From: an uncultured bacterium
GTDB taxonomy: Bacteria > Cyanobacteriota > Vampirovibrionia > Gastranaerophilales > Gastranaerophilaceae
Reading direction: 5' to 3'
Assembly: GCA_949296425.1 (NCBI GenBank)
Contig: CASFPN010000031.1
Coordinates: 1-64,000, forward strand
DNA length: 64,000 bases
Shown here: positions 9,348 through 17,872 of the stretch, piece by piece
Layout of the letters: each line of letters begins with the position of its first letter
Position numbering within the stretch: the stretch's first letter is position 1
Program-made: the position numbers and the translations under genes
The notes under the pieces: generated by a model
The model's database searches: none
Told to the model about the DNA's origin: nothing
What the model saw: only the letters and a program-made list of their open reading frames with translations

Positions 9348-10208
9348 ATGACAATTAGTGTGAACAGCAAGAAAAAACAAGTGAAAAAAACTTTTGATGA
9401 ATTATTGGTTGATTTGAAAACAAGTAATTCAGAAAAGGTCAGATATAATGCTGCGCGTGTTTTAGGCGAAATGGGCGATTCTAAAGCTGTTGAGCCCCTT
9501 ATTGATGTTTTGAAACACGATAAAAACGGATCTGTTAGACTTTATGCAGCTCGAGCTTTGGGTGAATTAGGCGATTCTAAAGCTACAATTCACTTAATTG
9601 AATCTTTACGCGAAGACAGAAATGTTGATGTTAGAGTCCGTGCAGCCCGCGCTTTAGGACGTTTGGGCGGTGAAATTGTTGTTGAACCGCTTGTGGAAGC
9701 TTTGAATGATGAAAATCCGCAGGTTTGTATTACTGCAACTGATGCTTTGATTGAAATCGGCGATGTTGCTACAGATGCCTTGATTGCTTCTTTGGATCAT
9801 GAAAAAGTTAACGTAAGATGTGATGCAACAAGAGCACTAGGTGAAATTGGAAACAAAAAAGCTGTTGATAAGGTTATCAATATGTTGTATGACGAATGGG
9901 TTAACGTAAGAATTTATGCGGTAACTTCACTCGGTAAATTGAATGATACTAAAGCAGTTCCGGCATTGATAGATGTTATGAAAAACCGCAATGAAAATGA
10001 ACTTGTAAGAGCAGGTGCGGCAGCAGCATTGGGTGTCCTCAGAGATCAACGTGCCCTGCTTCCTTTGAGAGAATTGATTATGGAAGCTGAAGAACTCGGT
10101 GAACTTGAAGATACTGCTTTGAAATCTTTTAAGAAAATTATGGCAGCTAACTGGCAGTCAATTCCTGGTGCTACAGCTCAGAAGAAACCTGCAAATACTT
10201 TTGCATAG
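9348..10208 (+). CDS. HEAT-repeat protein, PBS-lyase type
   Basis: A 286-residue protein built almost entirely of about eight HEAT repeats of roughly 31 residues with the pattern VR..AARALGELGD..A...LI..L.D (for example residues 33-63, 64-94, 95-125). This is the PBS-lyase HEAT-like type known from CpcE/CpcF and from many scaffold proteins. No catalytic residues are seen, so a binding role is likely; a phycobilin lyase role is not implied, since no phycobiliprotein genes are here. The ATG at 9348 is chosen because CGGAGGAAAG lies just upstream; an in-frame TTG 21 bp earlier would bury that site. A strong terminator follows at 10248-10283. Confidence 0.85.
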   Translation: MTISVNSKKKQVKKTFDELLVDLKTSNSEKVRYNAARVLGEMGDSKAVEPLIDVLKHDKNGSVRLYAARALGELGDSKATIHLIESLREDRNVDVRVRAARALGRLGGEIVVEPLVEALNDENPQVCITATDALIEIGDVATDALIASLDHEKVNVRCDATRALGEIGNKKAVDKVINMLYDEWVNVRIYAVTSLGKLNDTKAVPALIDVMKNRNENELVRAGAAAALGVLRDQRALLPLRELIMEAEELGELEDTALKSFKKIMAANWQSIPGATAQKKPANTFA

Positions 10209-10247
10209 AAACAACTTAATCTTTTCATAAACTCAAACAAAAAGGAT

Positions 10248-10283
10248 AAAACCGGCTTCTAACTCCTAAGCCGGTTTTGTTTT
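10248..10283 (+). terminator. Rho-independent terminator after the HEAT protein
   Basis: An 11-bp stem AAAACCGGCTT/AAGCCGGTTTT with a nine-base loop, followed by a T-rich stretch. Confidence 0.85.
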
Positions 10284-10376
10284 GTATATAATCGTCCTCT
10301 TATCATTACCTTATAAGGAAAATAAGATGTTTTTTAATTATAATCAGCTTCCCCAAATTTGTCGGCTGATTACAGT

Positions 10377-11162
10377 CTACTTAAAATAGTATTCAATTTC
10401 TGTATCAAGATCAAGTTTTTTTGCCCCGGAGCGAAAGATTTTTGATTTTAAACCCATTTTGGCAAAACGGTATTTCAGGCTGACAGCCAGAACACCGAGT
10501 CCGTATTTGCATGAGCGTATGAAGTTTATTGATGAGGCTTCTTTAAAATATTTTGTCGGGCACGAAACTTCGCCGATTTTAAAATTGTTGTAAAACAATA
10601 ATGCAATCATTTCATTATCAAAAATAAAATCGTCGTCGCATTCGCCAAGCGGCAGTGTTTCCAGAACTTCTTTTGTAAAACCTCTAAAACCAGTATGATA
10701 TTCTGTTAAATTTTCTCCCGTAAGCAAATTCTCAAACCATGTTAAAAATTTGTTTGCTATAAATTTATAAAGCGGCATTCCGCCTTTAATAGCGGAATTG
10801 CCAAGCATTCTTGAGGCTAAAACAGCGTCATATTGACCGAACGCCATCATGCAAACTATTGCAGGGATAAGTTTCGGGGTATATTGATAATCTGGGTGAA
10901 GCATTACGACAATATCCGCTCCTGCTTTGAGGGCTGCTTTATAGCAGGACTTTTGATTGCCGCCGTAGCCTTTATTTTCTTTGTGAACAATAGTTGTTAT
11001 ATTTAGTTCTTTTGAAACAAGTTTTGTATTGTCTTGTGAGTTGTCATCGACCAGAATAACTTCGTCAACAAACGGCTTATAAATTTCTTCATAAGTTTGT
11101 TTAAGTGTTTTTTCTGCGTTATAAGCCGGCATTATAATAATTACTTTTTTGTTGTTTATCAT
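10377..11162 (-). CDS. Family 2 glycosyltransferase, polyprenyl-phosphate sugar transferase type
   Basis: A 261-residue GT-A fold glycosyltransferase with no membrane helices. The N terminus has VIIIMPAYNAEKTLKQTYEEI, then the metal-binding Asp region VDDNSQDNT, KGYGGNQKSCYKAAL and VVMLHPDYQYTPKLI, where dolichol-phosphate mannose synthase-like enzymes carry DADLQ. That aspartate motif here reads HPDYQY, a variant known in related bacterial proteins. A role in cell-envelope glycan or lipid-linked sugar synthesis is likely, but the donor and acceptor are unknown. It stands alone between two terminators, convergent with the HEAT gene and 149 bp upstream of hpf on the same strand. Confidence 0.85.
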   Translation of the reverse strand: MINNKKVIIIMPAYNAEKTLKQTYEEIYKPFVDEVILVDDNSQDNTKLVSKELNITTIVHKENKGYGGNQKSCYKAALKAGADIVVMLHPDYQYTPKLIPAIVCMMAFGQYDAVLASRMLGNSAIKGGMPLYKFIANKFLTWFENLLTGENLTEYHTGFRGFTKEVLETLPLGECDDDFIFDNEMIALLFYNNFKIGEVSCPTKYFKEASSINFIRSCKYGLGVLAVSLKYRFAKMGLKSKIFRSGAKKLDLDTEIEYYFK

Positions 11163-11185
11163 TTTTAGATTCCGTATACTAAAAG

Positions 11186-11210
11186 GTCATGTTGAACTTG
11201 TTTCAACATC
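11186..11210. repeat. Degenerate copy of the palindromic CTGAACTTGTTTCAG repeat
   Basis: GTCATGTTGAACTTGTTTCAACATC forms a short hairpin and matches the repeat family whose better copies lie at 33314, 36544, 52371 and 52693. Confidence 0.6.
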
Positions 11211-11283
11211 ATATTATATTTTTACTTAAGTTATAGGCGAGTGCCTGAAACACGTACAACATTTTTTATTATTTTAATATAAA

Positions 11284-11306
11284 AAGAGGTGTATAGACAC
11301 CTCTTT
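11284..11306 (-). terminator. Rho-independent terminator of hpf
   Basis: Stem AAGAGGTGT/ACACCTCTT, 5 bp past the hpf stop, with a T-rich tract on the minus strand after it. Confidence 0.8.
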
Positions 11307-11311
11307 AAATT

Positions 11312-11674
11312 TTATTCTTCAACAACTTCGGCGGTTTCTTCCATATTAGCTTCTGTTCTGATGGAAGATTTATCCGAGCCTATACTTTTGTCTTTAAATT
11401 TTTGTACCTGTCTTGCGAGTTTATCAGCCAGTAAATCAATACTTTCATACATAGATTCACCTGCTTCTTCGCAGCGTACAACGCCAGTATTCATTTTACA
11501 GCTGACTTCTGCAACGTGTTTGCCGGAAGCGGACGGATTTTTAATTACTGATAAAACGACGTCAATACCTTGAATTTGATCATAGTGATTAGCCACTTTG
11601 CCAAATTTTTCTTTCACATAAGCTTTGATAGCGTCCGTGATTTCGATGTTTCTTCCGTTAACATAAATGTGCAT
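11312..11674 (-). CDS. hpf: Ribosome hibernation promoting factor, short form
   Basis: A 120-residue protein of the HPF/YfiA family that binds the 30S decoding centre and silences or dimerises ribosomes in stationary phase or stress. The N-terminal sequence MHIYVNGRNIEITDAIKAYV and the VLSVIKNPSASGKHVAEVSC strand are characteristic. It lacks the long C-terminal dimerisation domain, so it is the short type. The ATG at 11674 is chosen because AGGAGG lies 8 bp upstream; an in-frame start 33 bp earlier has no binding site. The gene stands alone and ends with its own hairpin terminator. Confidence 0.9.
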   Translation of the reverse strand: MHIYVNGRNIEITDAIKAYVKEKFGKVANHYDQIQGIDVVLSVIKNPSASGKHVAEVSCKMNTGVVRCEEAGESMYESIDLLADKLARQVQKFKDKSIGSDKSSIRTEANMEETAEVVEE

Positions 11675-11779
11675 GCTTAAACCTCCTATAACATAATGCT
11701 TATACATTATAACATATATTTTCGGATTTTTAAAGCCTTTTCAGCACATTTTTGCAAAATTACATAAAAATTATGTATA

Positions 11780-11983
11780 TTAGTCTTCAATAATAAATTG
11801 CTGTAATTCTACATTCGGAGTTCCGATAACACGTACAAGCTCAAGAACTGAAGCTTTCATCTGGCATTTTTGTGATGAACCGCTGAAAAAATCTCTATAG
11901 AAGCAACCTTCGCAGTTGCACCCTCTCTTATAGCATTCCAAAGCTGTTGGTGTCCATCTTCTTACTGCAACAGCTCTGCCCAT
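11780..11983 (-). CDS. Small cysteine-rich protein of unknown function
   Basis: A 67-residue protein, not recognised. It has a central Cys cluster, CYKRGCNCEGCFYRDFF, with a further Cys in SSQKCQMK; the C-x4-C-x-C-x2-C spacing could bind zinc or an Fe-S centre. The flanks WTPTALE and LELVRVIGTPNVELQQF look like short helices, suggesting a compact DNA- or protein-binding fold. The ATG at 11983 is chosen for its match to the conserved-looking part, though an in-frame TTG exists at 12001. A 366-bp AT-rich region with several inverted repeats precedes it. It is likely a real gene, because the protein is well ordered and non-repetitive. Confidence 0.6.
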   Translation of the reverse strand: MGRAVAVRRWTPTALECYKRGCNCEGCFYRDFFSGSSQKCQMKASVLELVRVIGTPNVELQQFIIED

Positions 11984-12349
11984 ATCCCTACTTCTAAACA
12001 ATTTATTAAATCTCCAGTTAAAATATCTTACCCAAGTATGGCAACCGTGGCAGGGCTAACCCTGTCAAAATCCCCATTAGAGATGTGTTTCACCTCTTTA
12101 ATTTAATTATAGAAAATAAGTAAATTATTTCAAGGGCAGAACATGAGAATATGAACATTTGTAACAATCATTGCAAACTCCGCAGTACAGCCTTTTCCCG
12201 GAAGTCAATCATGGTAAAAGTCAATTGCTTACATGGTTTTGCGATTTAAAAACATGCAATCATGCTCATGCCATGGTTTTTCATGGTTTAAATATTTATT
12301 AAGAATTGTAAATTATTTAGTATCAGTGCCTGTTTTGGCATGCCAAAGA
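11984..12349. other. Intergenic region with several inverted repeats
   Basis: No gene seen. Segments CATGGTAAAAGTCAATTGC, CATGCAATCATGCTCATG and the palindrome TTGGCATGCCAA (near 12333) can pair. Nearest the small Cys-rich gene, on the minus strand, GACAGGGTTAGCCCTG (about 12048-12065) forms a small hairpin in what would be its leader. I do not recognise a riboswitch class. Confidence 0.45.
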
Positions 12350-12889
12350 TTAAAACAATCCCTTTATTCCTAAAATCAACAGTATAAGACCGCCTGTAAT
12401 TTCAAGCGATTTTGAAGGAAGTTTTTTAAAAAAAGTTCCGAGCCAAAAGCCTATTAAAGACATTATTATAGACCCCAGACCAATAAGCACTGCCGAATGT
12501 AAAAGCGGAGTTTTGGTCAAATGCAGATTTATACCTGAGCCGAGTGCGTCAATACTTGTTGCCAGACCAAGACCTATCAAGCATTTTAAACCAATGCAGC
12601 AGATTGTCTCTTCTTTTTGTTGAAATGCTTCATGAATAAATTTTATTGCAAGTGCCGTAAATATAGTGAAAACAATCCATTTAGAAAACGGTTCAATATA
12701 TGTACTTACAATTCCAGCAGCAGCATAACCGATACAAGGCATTAAAGCTTGAAAAAAGCCCATAGTGAATGCAAGTGCGGATGAATTTTTTATTCTTGAC
12801 GATGTAAATATCAAGCCCTGAGAAAACGATACAACAAGGCAATCAATACCGAGTGCAGCAGACAAAAATATCACATCAGTTAAGTTCAA
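12350..12889 (-). CDS. mntP: MntP-like manganese exporter
   Basis: A membrane protein of about 180 residues with six hydrophobic segments. The two inverted halves carry the family aspartates: LGIDCLVVSFSQGL in helix 1 and GLATSIDALGSGIN in helix 4, matching the D-containing motifs of MntP, which exports Mn2+ from the cytoplasm. The related YtaF family is an alternative. The start is uncertain: I choose the TTG at 12889, next to GAGGTGG, because it gives the usual 12 residues before the first motif; a GTG at 12874 is possible. It overlaps the end of the DUF4127 gene, so the two are translationally coupled. Confidence 0.75.
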   Translation of the reverse strand: MNLTDVIFLSAALGIDCLVVSFSQGLIFTSSRIKNSSALAFTMGFFQALMPCIGYAAAGIVSTYIEPFSKWIVFTIFTALAIKFIHEAFQQKEETICCIGLKCLIGLGLATSIDALGSGINLHLTKTPLLHSAVLIGLGSIIMSLIGFWLGTFFKKLPSKSLEITGGLILLILGIKGLF

Positions 12890-14240
12890 CTTCCACCTCA
12901 AACAGTCTGTTCCAAGGGAACTTATATGATGTATTATAATTTACGTCTAATTCTTCAAAAATCTTTTTTTCATATGGTTTCATAAGAGTTTTAATTGAAT
13001 TTTCATCAGGTTTTTCAAGCATTTGTCTTACATTTGCCTGATAAGCCCAGTCGTCAAGAAATCTGATGACCTGCAATTTTTTAAAGAGTGATGAGTGAAT
13101 GGGGGAAAGATTTGAATAGTACTTTATAACTGCTGCGCAGATAAGGCTTCCGAGTGTATTTGCGGAAGTATTCCATCCTGAATACCCGTAAAAATTGTCA
13201 TCAAAGTCACCTTCAAATAACTTTTCAACAAAAGCGTTGTCCGCACCGTTTGCAAATCTGACATCCGCAATCATATAAGGTTTTTCAGGGGAAAACCATT
13301 GACCTGAAAACGATTTAGTTGGGACTTTCATGACTATTTCACCCTGATGCTCTTCGAAGTTATTAATATATAACAGAATATCAGCGTTTTCGGGTTCACA
13401 AATCCGGCATCCGGCGAGTTCTAATTGTCCTTTTACCGAGTTTTCGATTGAAACATCTTCGTAATTTGAGATTAAATCTTTGCATTCGGGAACAAGAAAT
13501 ATCGGCGCTATTTTTAGTGAAGAAAGTGTTATAGAGGTTGTATAAAACTCGTTCACAGCCCGTGCCAGAAGCGTCAACGGGATTTCATCTGCTCCTGTCT
13601 TTACAAATCCTCCGAGTTTTTCAATCTCCTGCGCTTCTTTTACATTAAGACCGTATTGCGAACAATCATCTTTTGAAAATACAAGAGTATTAAATAATCC
13701 TTGTTTTTGAAATTCCAGATAAATTTTGTTTATCTCAAAATTTCTTTTTCTTGTTTCAAGATAGTCATTCAAAATATCAGACGGGATATCAGTTTCAAAG
13801 TGCCCGTATTTGTGTGTATTGTAAGAGTATTCAAATATCTTTTTACCCCAGATATTCCAGTATTCTTTTTCTTCTTCATTAATATTGTTATTTGAAATTC
13901 GCATTATACTTGAAAACGCATAGATTTTAGCATGTTTGGCTTCAAGAATACCTTTGAGTTTATGTACTCTTTGTTTTATAAAATCAAAACTTTCAGGGCA
14001 TCTTCTTGATGAAATTAAACCGCCGTATGATAAAGTATCCAGACTTAAAATTACTGCGTCAATATTATTTAAATTTTCAAGCCAGCTAAAAATTTTATCA
14101 GCCTCAGCGTACTTTGTCAGATCACCAAGCCATTCTCTCGGCGGAATATAAAGATTTATTCTGCTATCTAAAGCACAAATCTGCTCGGGAAGGGTATAGC
14201 ACACAGGTCTGTTATCTATCGGAATAAAAGCTATGTTCAT
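12876..14240 (-). CDS. DUF4127 family protein
   Basis: A 454-residue protein of the DUF4127 family, whose biochemical role is unknown. It begins with the family signature MNIAFIPIDNRPVCY, followed by PPREWLGDLTKYAE (about residues 36-50), SLDTLSYGGLISSR and, near the end, SGWNTSANTLG, all typical conserved blocks with Asp, Arg and Asn residues that suggest an enzymatic pocket. No signal peptide or membrane helix is seen. The ATG at 14240 is preferred because the family signature starts directly there, although an in-frame codon exists 45 bp upstream. It overlaps the mntP-like gene by a few bases and is divergent from ubiE. Confidence 0.8.
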   Translation of the reverse strand: MNIAFIPIDNRPVCYTLPEQICALDSRINLYIPPREWLGDLTKYAEADKIFSWLENLNNIDAVILSLDTLSYGGLISSRRCPESFDFIKQRVHKLKGILEAKHAKIYAFSSIMRISNNNINEEEKEYWNIWGKKIFEYSYNTHKYGHFETDIPSDILNDYLETRKRNFEINKIYLEFQKQGLFNTLVFSKDDCSQYGLNVKEAQEIEKLGGFVKTGADEIPLTLLARAVNEFYTTSITLSSLKIAPIFLVPECKDLISNYEDVSIENSVKGQLELAGCRICEPENADILLYINNFEEHQGEIVMKVPTKSFSGQWFSPEKPYMIADVRFANGADNAFVEKLFEGDFDDNFYGYSGWNTSANTLGSLICAAVIKYYSNLSPIHSSLFKKLQVIRFLDDWAYQANVRQMLEKPDENSIKTLMKPYEKKIFEELDVNYNTSYKFPWNRLFEVEVELN

Positions 14241-14288
14241 AATTTCATTATATGTTAAGATTAAATTTAAGCAAAAAGGTAACAATTT

Positions 14289-14957
14289 ATGACTTTTGAT
14301 AAATCACCGCAAAAAATACAGGCAATGTTCAATCTCATTTCAGACAGATACGATTTTATAAACAGGGTTATGTCTTTTGGCACCCAGCAATATGTAAAAT
14401 ATATGAGTATAAAGAATTTGCGGATTAAAGCGCATGATAAAGTAATAGACCTTTGCTGCGGAACAGGCGACCTTGCAATAATTATAAAGCAGATTCAGCC
14501 TGATGCTGATGTTATCGGAGTTGATTTTTCGGATAAAATGCTTGAAATTGCAAGAAGCAAAAGCAAAAATATTGAATACTTACAAGTGGATGTAACTAAT
14601 TTGCCCTTCGCGGATAACACATTTGATTTTGCAGTAATGGGTTTTGGTTTAAGAAACATACAAAATGCAGAGAAAGCAGTTGAAGAAGTGTATCGTATAT
14701 TGAAACCGGGTGGTTACTATATGCATCTTGATTTTGGAAGAAAAAATTTATTAAGTAAAATTTTTGATTTTATAATACCGGTTTTGGTGCGTTTATTTAC
14801 GGACAACTATTTTGCTTACTCATATTTGATTAAATCAAAACAACTTTTTCCTGCCCCTGACGATTTGATTAGGGATTTTGGAAAAAAGGGATTTAAGCTG
14901 AAAAAGCGTAAGGATTTTCTTTTCGGTGTAATTTCAATGCAGATAATGATTAAATAA
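14289..14957 (+). CDS. ubiE: UbiE/MenG-type quinone methyltransferase
   Basis: A 222-residue SAM-dependent methyltransferase. The start MTFDKSPQKIQAMFNLISDRYDFINRVMSFG, the SAM loop VIDLCCGTGDLA (about residues 55-66), the FAVMGFGLRNI motif and LKPGGYYMHLDFGR are diagnostic for the UbiE/MenG family, which methylates demethylmenaquinone or the ubiquinone intermediate. No other quinone genes are nearby, so the quinone type cannot be told. AAAGGT lies 8 bp before the ATG. It is divergent from the DUF4127 gene and convergent with the dehydrogenase. Confidence 0.9.
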   Translation: MTFDKSPQKIQAMFNLISDRYDFINRVMSFGTQQYVKYMSIKNLRIKAHDKVIDLCCGTGDLAIIIKQIQPDADVIGVDFSDKMLEIARSKSKNIEYLQVDVTNLPFADNTFDFAVMGFGLRNIQNAEKAVEEVYRILKPGGYYMHLDFGRKNLLSKIFDFIIPVLVRLFTDNYFAYSYLIKSKQLFPAPDDLIRDFGKKGFKLKKRKDFLFGVISMQIMIK

Positions 14958-14991
14958 ATTTTTTTTATTAAACTTGCCTTTATTTCCCTCC

Positions 14992-16020
14992 TCAATATGT
15001 TCTATACTCATTCCCGCCTTTTATGCAGTCAAGAATACCTTTAAATGAAACTTCCAGAATATAATCTATTGCATCCTGCGTTTCATAAGCTATATGAGGT
15101 GTTATTATAACATTATCCATTTTAGCAAGTTCTTTGACAATTTTGGCTTCTTCAAAACAAATAATGTCGTTATTAAGCTGTTTTGAAAGCTGACTGCATC
15201 TGAAACTTGCCTGTTCACACATAACAACATCAAGTGCGGCACCCGCAAGTTTTTTATTTACTAAAAAATCATACAATGCAAAAGTATCAAGAATTTCACC
15301 GCGCGATGTGTTAATTATGTATGCTGAATCTTTCATTAATTCAAATTCTTTTTTTGAAAACATGTGAAAATTGTTGCCTGTATAGGGTGTGTGAATAGAG
15401 ATAATATCAGAAACTTTCAATAATGTATTAAAATCAACATATTTTATGTCATATTTAGAAGTAAGTTCTTTTTTTTCTGTCAAATCATAAGCAATAACAT
15501 TCATATTGAATGCACAGGCAATTTTGCATACAGTGGAACCTATTGCACCTGTTCCGATAACCCCGAAAGTAAGCTTTGAAAGATCATGTCCTAAAAAATT
15601 TGAACAAGAGCCGTGTTTATCTTCCGTAATATAACGTGATGCAGGTATAATGCGTCTTACAAGCGCCAGCATTAGCCCTATTGTGAATTGCGCTACTGAT
15701 TTTGAGCCATAGCCTTCAACATTAATAACCGCAATATTTTTTGCTGCTGCTGCTTTCAAATTAATATGGTCAACCCCGGTTGAACGGGCGGAAATAATTC
15801 TCAGATTTTTAAATGCATTAATAACGTTTTCAGTTACTTCAGAATCAATAAACACACTTATTGCATAAGCACTTTCTAATTGGTCCTTTGAAAGATTTTT
15901 GACAGTATCTTCGTTTAAGCTTTCACTGTAAAAAGTTATATCAAAATGTTCAAATTTATTGCTGCCGAAGAAATTTCTTTCGCTTTCACGGTAATCAAAA
16001 ACAAGTATTTTTATTGCCAT
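14992..16020 (-). CDS. D-2-hydroxyacid dehydrogenase (D-lactate dehydrogenase-like)
   Basis: A 342-residue NAD-dependent dehydrogenase of the D-isomer 2-hydroxyacid family. The Rossmann loop GVIGTGAIGSTVCKIACAF lies at about residues 153-171, the substrate Arg is in INTSRGEI, and the catalytic His is in VIITPHIAYET near the C terminus. The SARSTGVDHI segment and the FEEAKIVKEL stretch before the His resemble fermentative D-lactate dehydrogenases, so reduction of pyruvate to D-lactate is the most likely role. The start has AGGAGGAAACTT upstream. It is a single gene with a convergent neighbour and a long upstream region containing the unidentified RNA on the opposite strand. Confidence 0.85.
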   Translation of the reverse strand: MAIKILVFDYRESERNFFGSNKFEHFDITFYSESLNEDTVKNLSKDQLESAYAISVFIDSEVTENVINAFKNLRIISARSTGVDHINLKAAAAKNIAVINVEGYGSKSVAQFTIGLMLALVRRIIPASRYITEDKHGSCSNFLGHDLSKLTFGVIGTGAIGSTVCKIACAFNMNVIAYDLTEKKELTSKYDIKYVDFNTLLKVSDIISIHTPYTGNNFHMFSKKEFELMKDSAYIINTSRGEILDTFALYDFLVNKKLAGAALDVVMCEQASFRCSQLSKQLNNDIICFEEAKIVKELAKMDNVIITPHIAYETQDAIDYILEVSFKGILDCIKGGNEYRTY

Positions 16021-16160
16021 CTAAAGTTTCCTCCTTACGGTATTATTATTTAAATAAGTATTTATTCTATTACACAAAAGTACATAATTTCAGAATAATT
16101 AATAAGCAAAAAGTTGAATGAAAACATATAGAAAAAATTTTAGAATATAAATGTAAACAA

Positions 16161-16452
16161 CTTCGTATCTCAAAGCCGGATCATCCGGGATATTTCCGGG
16201 CCCGGAGAACACAGCCTTTAAGGTAATGTACATCTGTGTTCATATTCGAAGCAGGTGACAGTGATAACCTGCACCATTTCCGGGAAATAAGCGGCGGGAT
16301 ACGGACGATTACCCGACGGGTAAAACTTTTCTTGAAAAAACTTCCGAATATATTTTATTAGTGCGGATAAAGAAAAGCTTGGCGCATCGCCGCAATCCTG
16401 ATATGACGGTAATCGACGGACACGGAGAATAATTTTATTCTCCGTGTTTTTT
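16161..16452 (+). ncRNA. Candidate structured non-coding RNA, about 290 nt
   Basis: A noticeably GC-richer stretch in an AT-rich intergenic region, rich in complementary segments and ending in a strong terminator on the plus strand. Helices I can draw: CGTATCTC (16164-16171) with GGGATACG (16296-16303); TATTTCC (16191-16197) with GGAAATA (16283-16289); GAACACAG/CTGTGTTC (16207-16214/16234-16241); GCAGGT/ACCTGC (16251-16256/16267-16272); CTTTTCTT/AAGAAAAG (about 16327-16376); GGCGCATCGCC (16381-16391). There is no long ORF. The 3' part of the first domain resembles the end of 6S RNA, but the fold does not convince me; RNase P, tmRNA and SRP RNA signatures are absent. Confidence 0.55.
16420..16452 (+). 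terminator. Strong Rho-independent terminator of the candidate RNA
   Basis: A twelve-base-pair stem (ACACGGAGAATA/TATTCTCCGTGT), a four-base loop and TTTTTT immediately after on the plus strand. The minus strand has no U tract after the stem, so it ends a plus-strand transcript. Confidence 0.9.
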
Positions 16453-16456
16453 AATT

Positions 16457-17812
16457 TTATCCCGTTACATGTTGTATCAATTTCTTGACATCTCTGTTCC
16501 AGACACCGTTCCAGTTGCGGATAATTATGTCGGCAGGAGTTATACCGTTCAGGGTATATTCTTTTATCGGTTCAACAAATTTTTCTTCCCCTGAATCCAT
16601 ACCTATCAGAGATTTTTCCGCAATATATAAAATTTCTTTTGCAATATCTTTTATATAATGATGAGCAATTTTAGCATTTAATGCGCTTTTGGGAACATTA
16701 TACCGCAATTCCGAAAAATCTCTGTATTCATAAGGTTTGAAAAGTTCTTCTATCTCATCCATGGCACTTTGGCTGTATAAAATTCCTTTGTATATCGCAA
16801 GAATTGCATACTGTAAATCTTTACCTACACAGTCATGATTTCGTATTTCTACAAAGTTCCGCAGGCGTACTTCAGGAAAATAAAGATTTGCATGAAGTTT
16901 AAAATCATTTATATCAGCCTCAAGTCCTTCAAAACCTTCTCCCATAAATTGATTAAACGTAATTTTCCCGTTAACGGGTATTGCACCTGATTCACGGTTT
17001 ATAAATATCATCGGTGCATCAAGAACATAGTCAACATATTCTTCAAAAGAAAAGTGATTATCAATCTGTCCGACAAAACCGCAGCGATCATTATCAGTGT
17101 TAAGCCAGCTCAATGCTCTGAAACTTTTATATCCTGTTTCCACGCCGCCGCGGATAGGTGAATTTGCAAACATAGCAGTCATAAAAGGAACAAGTTTGTT
17201 TGCAATTTTAAACTTGCGCATTGCATCTTCTTCACTTTTAAAATCTATGCAGCACTGAATACCTGCTGTTTCCCTCATCATAACATCGGATAAAATTCCC
17301 CAGAGATATTTTGCCATTATTTTATAGCGTTTTTTAGGAATAAGGTTTATTGATTTATGTGTTGACAGAGGTGAAACACCGTAATTTAAAAGTTTTATAT
17401 TGAATTTATTAAGTACGGGTTTTAATTTTTTGTCTAAATTTTCAATTTTTAATTTTAATTCATCAATTGTATTTTGAGGTTCCAAACTCATCTCTATCTG
17501 GCATCCGGGTTCAAGTGTAATTGTGTCATGCCCCTGTTTTAGCCCGATTATGTTATAATCATCCATTATATAGTCCCAATTTTCTTCCCGGGCAAAATTT
17601 CTTAAAAAATTACAAATACCGAATTCGGATGAATAATCTACAGCTTTTGACGTAACCGGAAACACAGGGAGTCTTTCGTATTCGATTCCAATTTTATGTG
17701 TTTTTGCCGGTTTGCAGCCTTCTTCAAAGAGTTTTAGAATTTCTTTTTTGTCTAACTTTGTTCTGGTTTGTACGTTGTTCACAAGTGACCCCCTATCTAT
17801 TATACCATCCAC
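16457..17812 (-). CDS. gshA: Glutamate--cysteine ligase, GCS2/cyanobacterial type
   Basis: A 451-residue carboxylate-amine ligase of the GCS2 family, which joins glutamate and cysteine in the first step of glutathione synthesis. The ATP/substrate-binding motifs are KIGIEYERLPV (about residues 41-51), ITLEPGCQIEMSLEP (98-112) and the later RNFVEIRNHD. The type is that of cyanobacteria, plants and alphaproteobacteria, about 450 residues, rather than the long enterobacterial enzyme. No glutathione synthetase is in the window, so gamma-glutamylcysteine may be the product used. It is divergent from ksgA and meets the RNA terminator at its 3' end. Confidence 0.85.
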   Translation of the reverse strand: MDGIIDRGSLVNNVQTRTKLDKKEILKLFEEGCKPAKTHKIGIEYERLPVFPVTSKAVDYSSEFGICNFLRNFAREENWDYIMDDYNIIGLKQGHDTITLEPGCQIEMSLEPQNTIDELKLKIENLDKKLKPVLNKFNIKLLNYGVSPLSTHKSINLIPKKRYKIMAKYLWGILSDVMMRETAGIQCCIDFKSEEDAMRKFKIANKLVPFMTAMFANSPIRGGVETGYKSFRALSWLNTDNDRCGFVGQIDNHFSFEEYVDYVLDAPMIFINRESGAIPVNGKITFNQFMGEGFEGLEADINDFKLHANLYFPEVRLRNFVEIRNHDCVGKDLQYAILAIYKGILYSQSAMDEIEELFKPYEYRDFSELRYNVPKSALNAKIAHHYIKDIAKEILYIAEKSLIGMDSGEEKFVEPIKEYTLNGITPADIIIRNWNGVWNRDVKKLIQHVTG

Positions 17813-17872
17813 AAAATTAACAAAAAAACTTTATTAAAACATTTGCCTGTGTGTGGTATTATTATAGGTAAG

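Noticed and set aside
9348-10208. Phycobilin lyase subunit (CpcE/CpcF)
   Set aside because: HEAT repeats of this type are widespread and no phycobiliprotein or bilin genes are present.
16161-16452. RNase P RNA, tmRNA or SRP RNA
   Set aside because: The conserved GAGGAAAGUC, tRNA-like ends with CCA and GGAAGCAGC signatures are absent. A 6S match is weak, so the class is left open.
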